DNA from: an uncultured Acidimicrobiaceae bacterium
Lineage (GTDB): Bacteria > Actinomycetota > Acidimicrobiia > Spongiisociales > UBA5794
NCBI GenBank assembly: GCA_947258985.1
Contig: CAMYKI010000027.1
Coordinates: forward strand, 1-35,174
DNA length: 35,174 bases
Direction: 5' to 3'
Positions 34,113-35,174 of this stretch are shown here, piece by piece. The translations under genes were made by a program, and so were the position numbers. The notes beneath the pieces are model-generated. The model saw nothing but the letters and a program-made list of their open reading frames with translations, had not been told where the DNA came from and ran no database searches. The first letter of the stretch is position 1. Every line of letters starts with the position of its first letter.

Positions 34113-34913
34113 ATGCTCCAAGGCATCCGAGAAGTTGCAGCGGTCTTCACCCAGCGTCATTTCGACGAGTACGCCAGGCTGTCGGGTGACGACAACCCCA
34201 TCCACGTCGACCCCGCTTTTGCTGCCGGCACCAGATTTGGGCGCACCGTTGCTCACGGGATGTTTCTCTTCTCGACATTGCAGGCTGCTCTGGCCGGCCA
34301 TGATGCGGCGCCAGTGCGCCTGCGGTCCCAGAGCTTCGTGTTCAGAGCTCCCACGTTTACCGGTGATGCGCTGCTGCTCGGCTTCGACTCGGAAGACGGG
34401 GTCACCTTCAGCGAAGAGATCACCAATTCGGCCGGGCAGGTCACAACAAGCGGCGTAGCGGTTGTTGGAGAGCCGGGTGGAAGCCCGCCCGACGGTTTCG
34501 ACCTCGCGCCTTCCGGTGCTTTCAAGGGGCTCGAAGTGGGGATGACCGCAGGACGCACCAAGCATTTCACTCGGGCCGACGTTGCCGACTTTGTCAATCT
34601 CGTTCGTGACCCGAATCCACTCTTCGCCGGCGGTTCCCCAGAGATGCCGCCCGGTCTGCTGGCGGGCATGGAGTCGTGGGTGCTCGGGGTCGACCTCCCG
34701 GGTCGCGGTACCAACTGGCTGAAACAGACCTTCGTATATCACTACCCGGTCGTCGTCCCGGCCACCGTGACCTGCACCGTCACAGTCACCCGGATTCGAG
34801 CGGACAAGGGATTGGTCAACCTGGCGACGCGCAGCACAGTCGACGACCGAACGGTGGTGTCGGGCGAGACCCTGGTCCTGGCAACAGACATAACCGACCC
34901 CAGGCCTGCTTGA
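34113..34913 (+). CDS. MaoC-like (R)-hydratase / dehydratase with two hot-dog domains
   Basis: A 266-residue protein. The first hot-dog domain has the hydratase-2 motif SGDDNPIHVDPAFA (catalytic Asp26 and His31) and GRTVAHGMFLFS. The second (about 143-266; RADVADFVNLVRDPNPLF, LKQTFVYHYPVVV) keeps the fold but not the motif, as in other double hot-dog hydratases. It would hydrate enoyl-CoA or dehydrate 3-hydroxyacyl-CoA. It is divergent from the acyl-CoA ligase, with 29 bp between the starts, so both promoters must overlap the neighbouring coding or leader sequence. The ATG at 34113 has no clear ribosome site, which may mean a leaderless transcript. Confidence 0.87.
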   Translation: MLQGIREVAAVFTQRHFDEYARLSGDDNPIHVDPAFAAGTRFGRTVAHGMFLFSTLQAALAGHDAAPVRLRSQSFVFRAPTFTGDALLLGFDSEDGVTFSEEITNSAGQVTTSGVAVVGEPGGSPPDGFDLAPSGAFKGLEVGMTAGRTKHFTRADVADFVNLVRDPNPLFAGGSPEMPPGLLAGMESWVLGVDLPGRGTNWLKQTFVYHYPVVVPATVTCTVTVTRIRADKGLVNLATRSTVDDRTVVSGETLVLATDITDPRPA

Positions 34914-34924
34914 GATCGGGAAGA

Positions 34925-35174
34925 TCGAACCACCCGCCGCGGTCGCCAAAGGCAACTGCCAACGTGCCGCCCTGCCACACACAGACACCCCCGGCAGCAG
35001 GGAAATCGAACCACGCGCTGCAGTTGTACCCCGTAGCTGGGCGAGCAAACCGCACGCCGCAGTTGCCAAAGGCAACTGCCAACGTGCCGCCCTGCCACAC
35101 GCACACACCACCGGCAGCACGTAAATCAAACCACCCGCAGCAGTCACCAAAGGCAACTGCCAACGTGCCGCCCT
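34925..35174. repeat. Tandem repeat running off the window edge
   Basis: The segment containing AAAGGCAACTGCCAACGTG, then CCGCCCTGCCACAC and CCGGCAGCA, is repeated at offsets of 120 and 81 bp. The basic unit is about 81 bp, and the longer copy carries an extra 39-bp partial duplication. The middle copy contains a perfect hairpin GCAGTTGCC-AAA-GGCAACTGC (35059-35079); the other copies have mismatches in the left arm. Both strands are open in some frames, but I see no ribosome site or protein family and treat it as non-coding. It starts just after the MaoC-like stop codon. Confidence 0.75.

Noticed and set aside
34074-35156. 360-codon minus-strand ORF over the MaoC-like gene and the terminal repeat
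   Set aside because: Antisense to a clear MaoC-like gene; the repeated part only mirrors the tandem DNA repeat.

Overview
The window reads as a piece of a high-GC actinobacterial chromosome. Supporting signs are the GC-rich codon use, frequent GTG/TTG starts, AGGAGG-type ribosome sites, an LPxTG-anchored giant surface protein, an S-layer-homology protein and the TetR / medium-chain dehydrogenase / DUF4386 set. The protein style recalls Acidimicrobiia or a related uncultured lineage, but that placement is inference from memory. I see no phage structural genes, transposase, CRISPR array or intact RNA gene.

Layout. 1-5.2 kb: the 3' part of a DUF4259-like gene, then minus-strand genes for an M28 metallopeptidase with a membrane tail, a lipoprotein alpha/beta hydrolase, a small membrane protein and an OmdA-type protein. 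5.2-6.7 kb: a toxin-antitoxin-like pair (excisionase-type HTH protein plus a nucleotidyltransferase split by a frameshift) behind an almost consensus leaderless promoter. 6.7-9.4 kb: an accessory-looking stretch. Two 47-bp tRNA-Lys 3'-half fragments stand as direct repeats around an S-layer-homology protein and a SnoaL-like lipoprotein, followed by tight hairpins. 9.4-17.0 kb: a 2519-residue DUF11-repeat protein ending in an LPVTG sorting signal. 17.2-20.4 kb: a gamma-glutamylcyclotransferase-like protein and a TetR-controlled oxidoreductase/DUF4386 operon with visible operators.

20.4-29.3 kb is the most unusual part. A sensor histidine kinase, a 2298-residue cadherin/He_PIG-type surface protein and a stand-alone receiver protein are encoded in series with overlapping stop and start codons. 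The giant protein has a signal peptide, two related beta-propeller-like blocks, about 15 Ig-like repeats, a transmembrane helix and then a C-terminal cold-shock-type domain that should lie in the cytoplasm. This suggests a unit linking the cell surface to a nucleic-acid-binding domain and a two-component pathway. An upstream inverted repeat and an 18-codon ORF with a strong ribosome site may regulate it.

29.3-30.8 kb: four tightly coupled minus-strand genes of unknown function, two of them only 52-53 codons long. 31-34.9 kb: a YdeI-type protein, a dense hairpin array, an alpha/beta hydrolase overlapping an acyl-CoA ligase, and a divergent MaoC-like dehydratase, the last three looking like a small acyl-CoA module. 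The window ends inside a tandem repeat. A hairpin with the same GCAGTT/AACTGC outer arms occurs in three separate intergenic regions.
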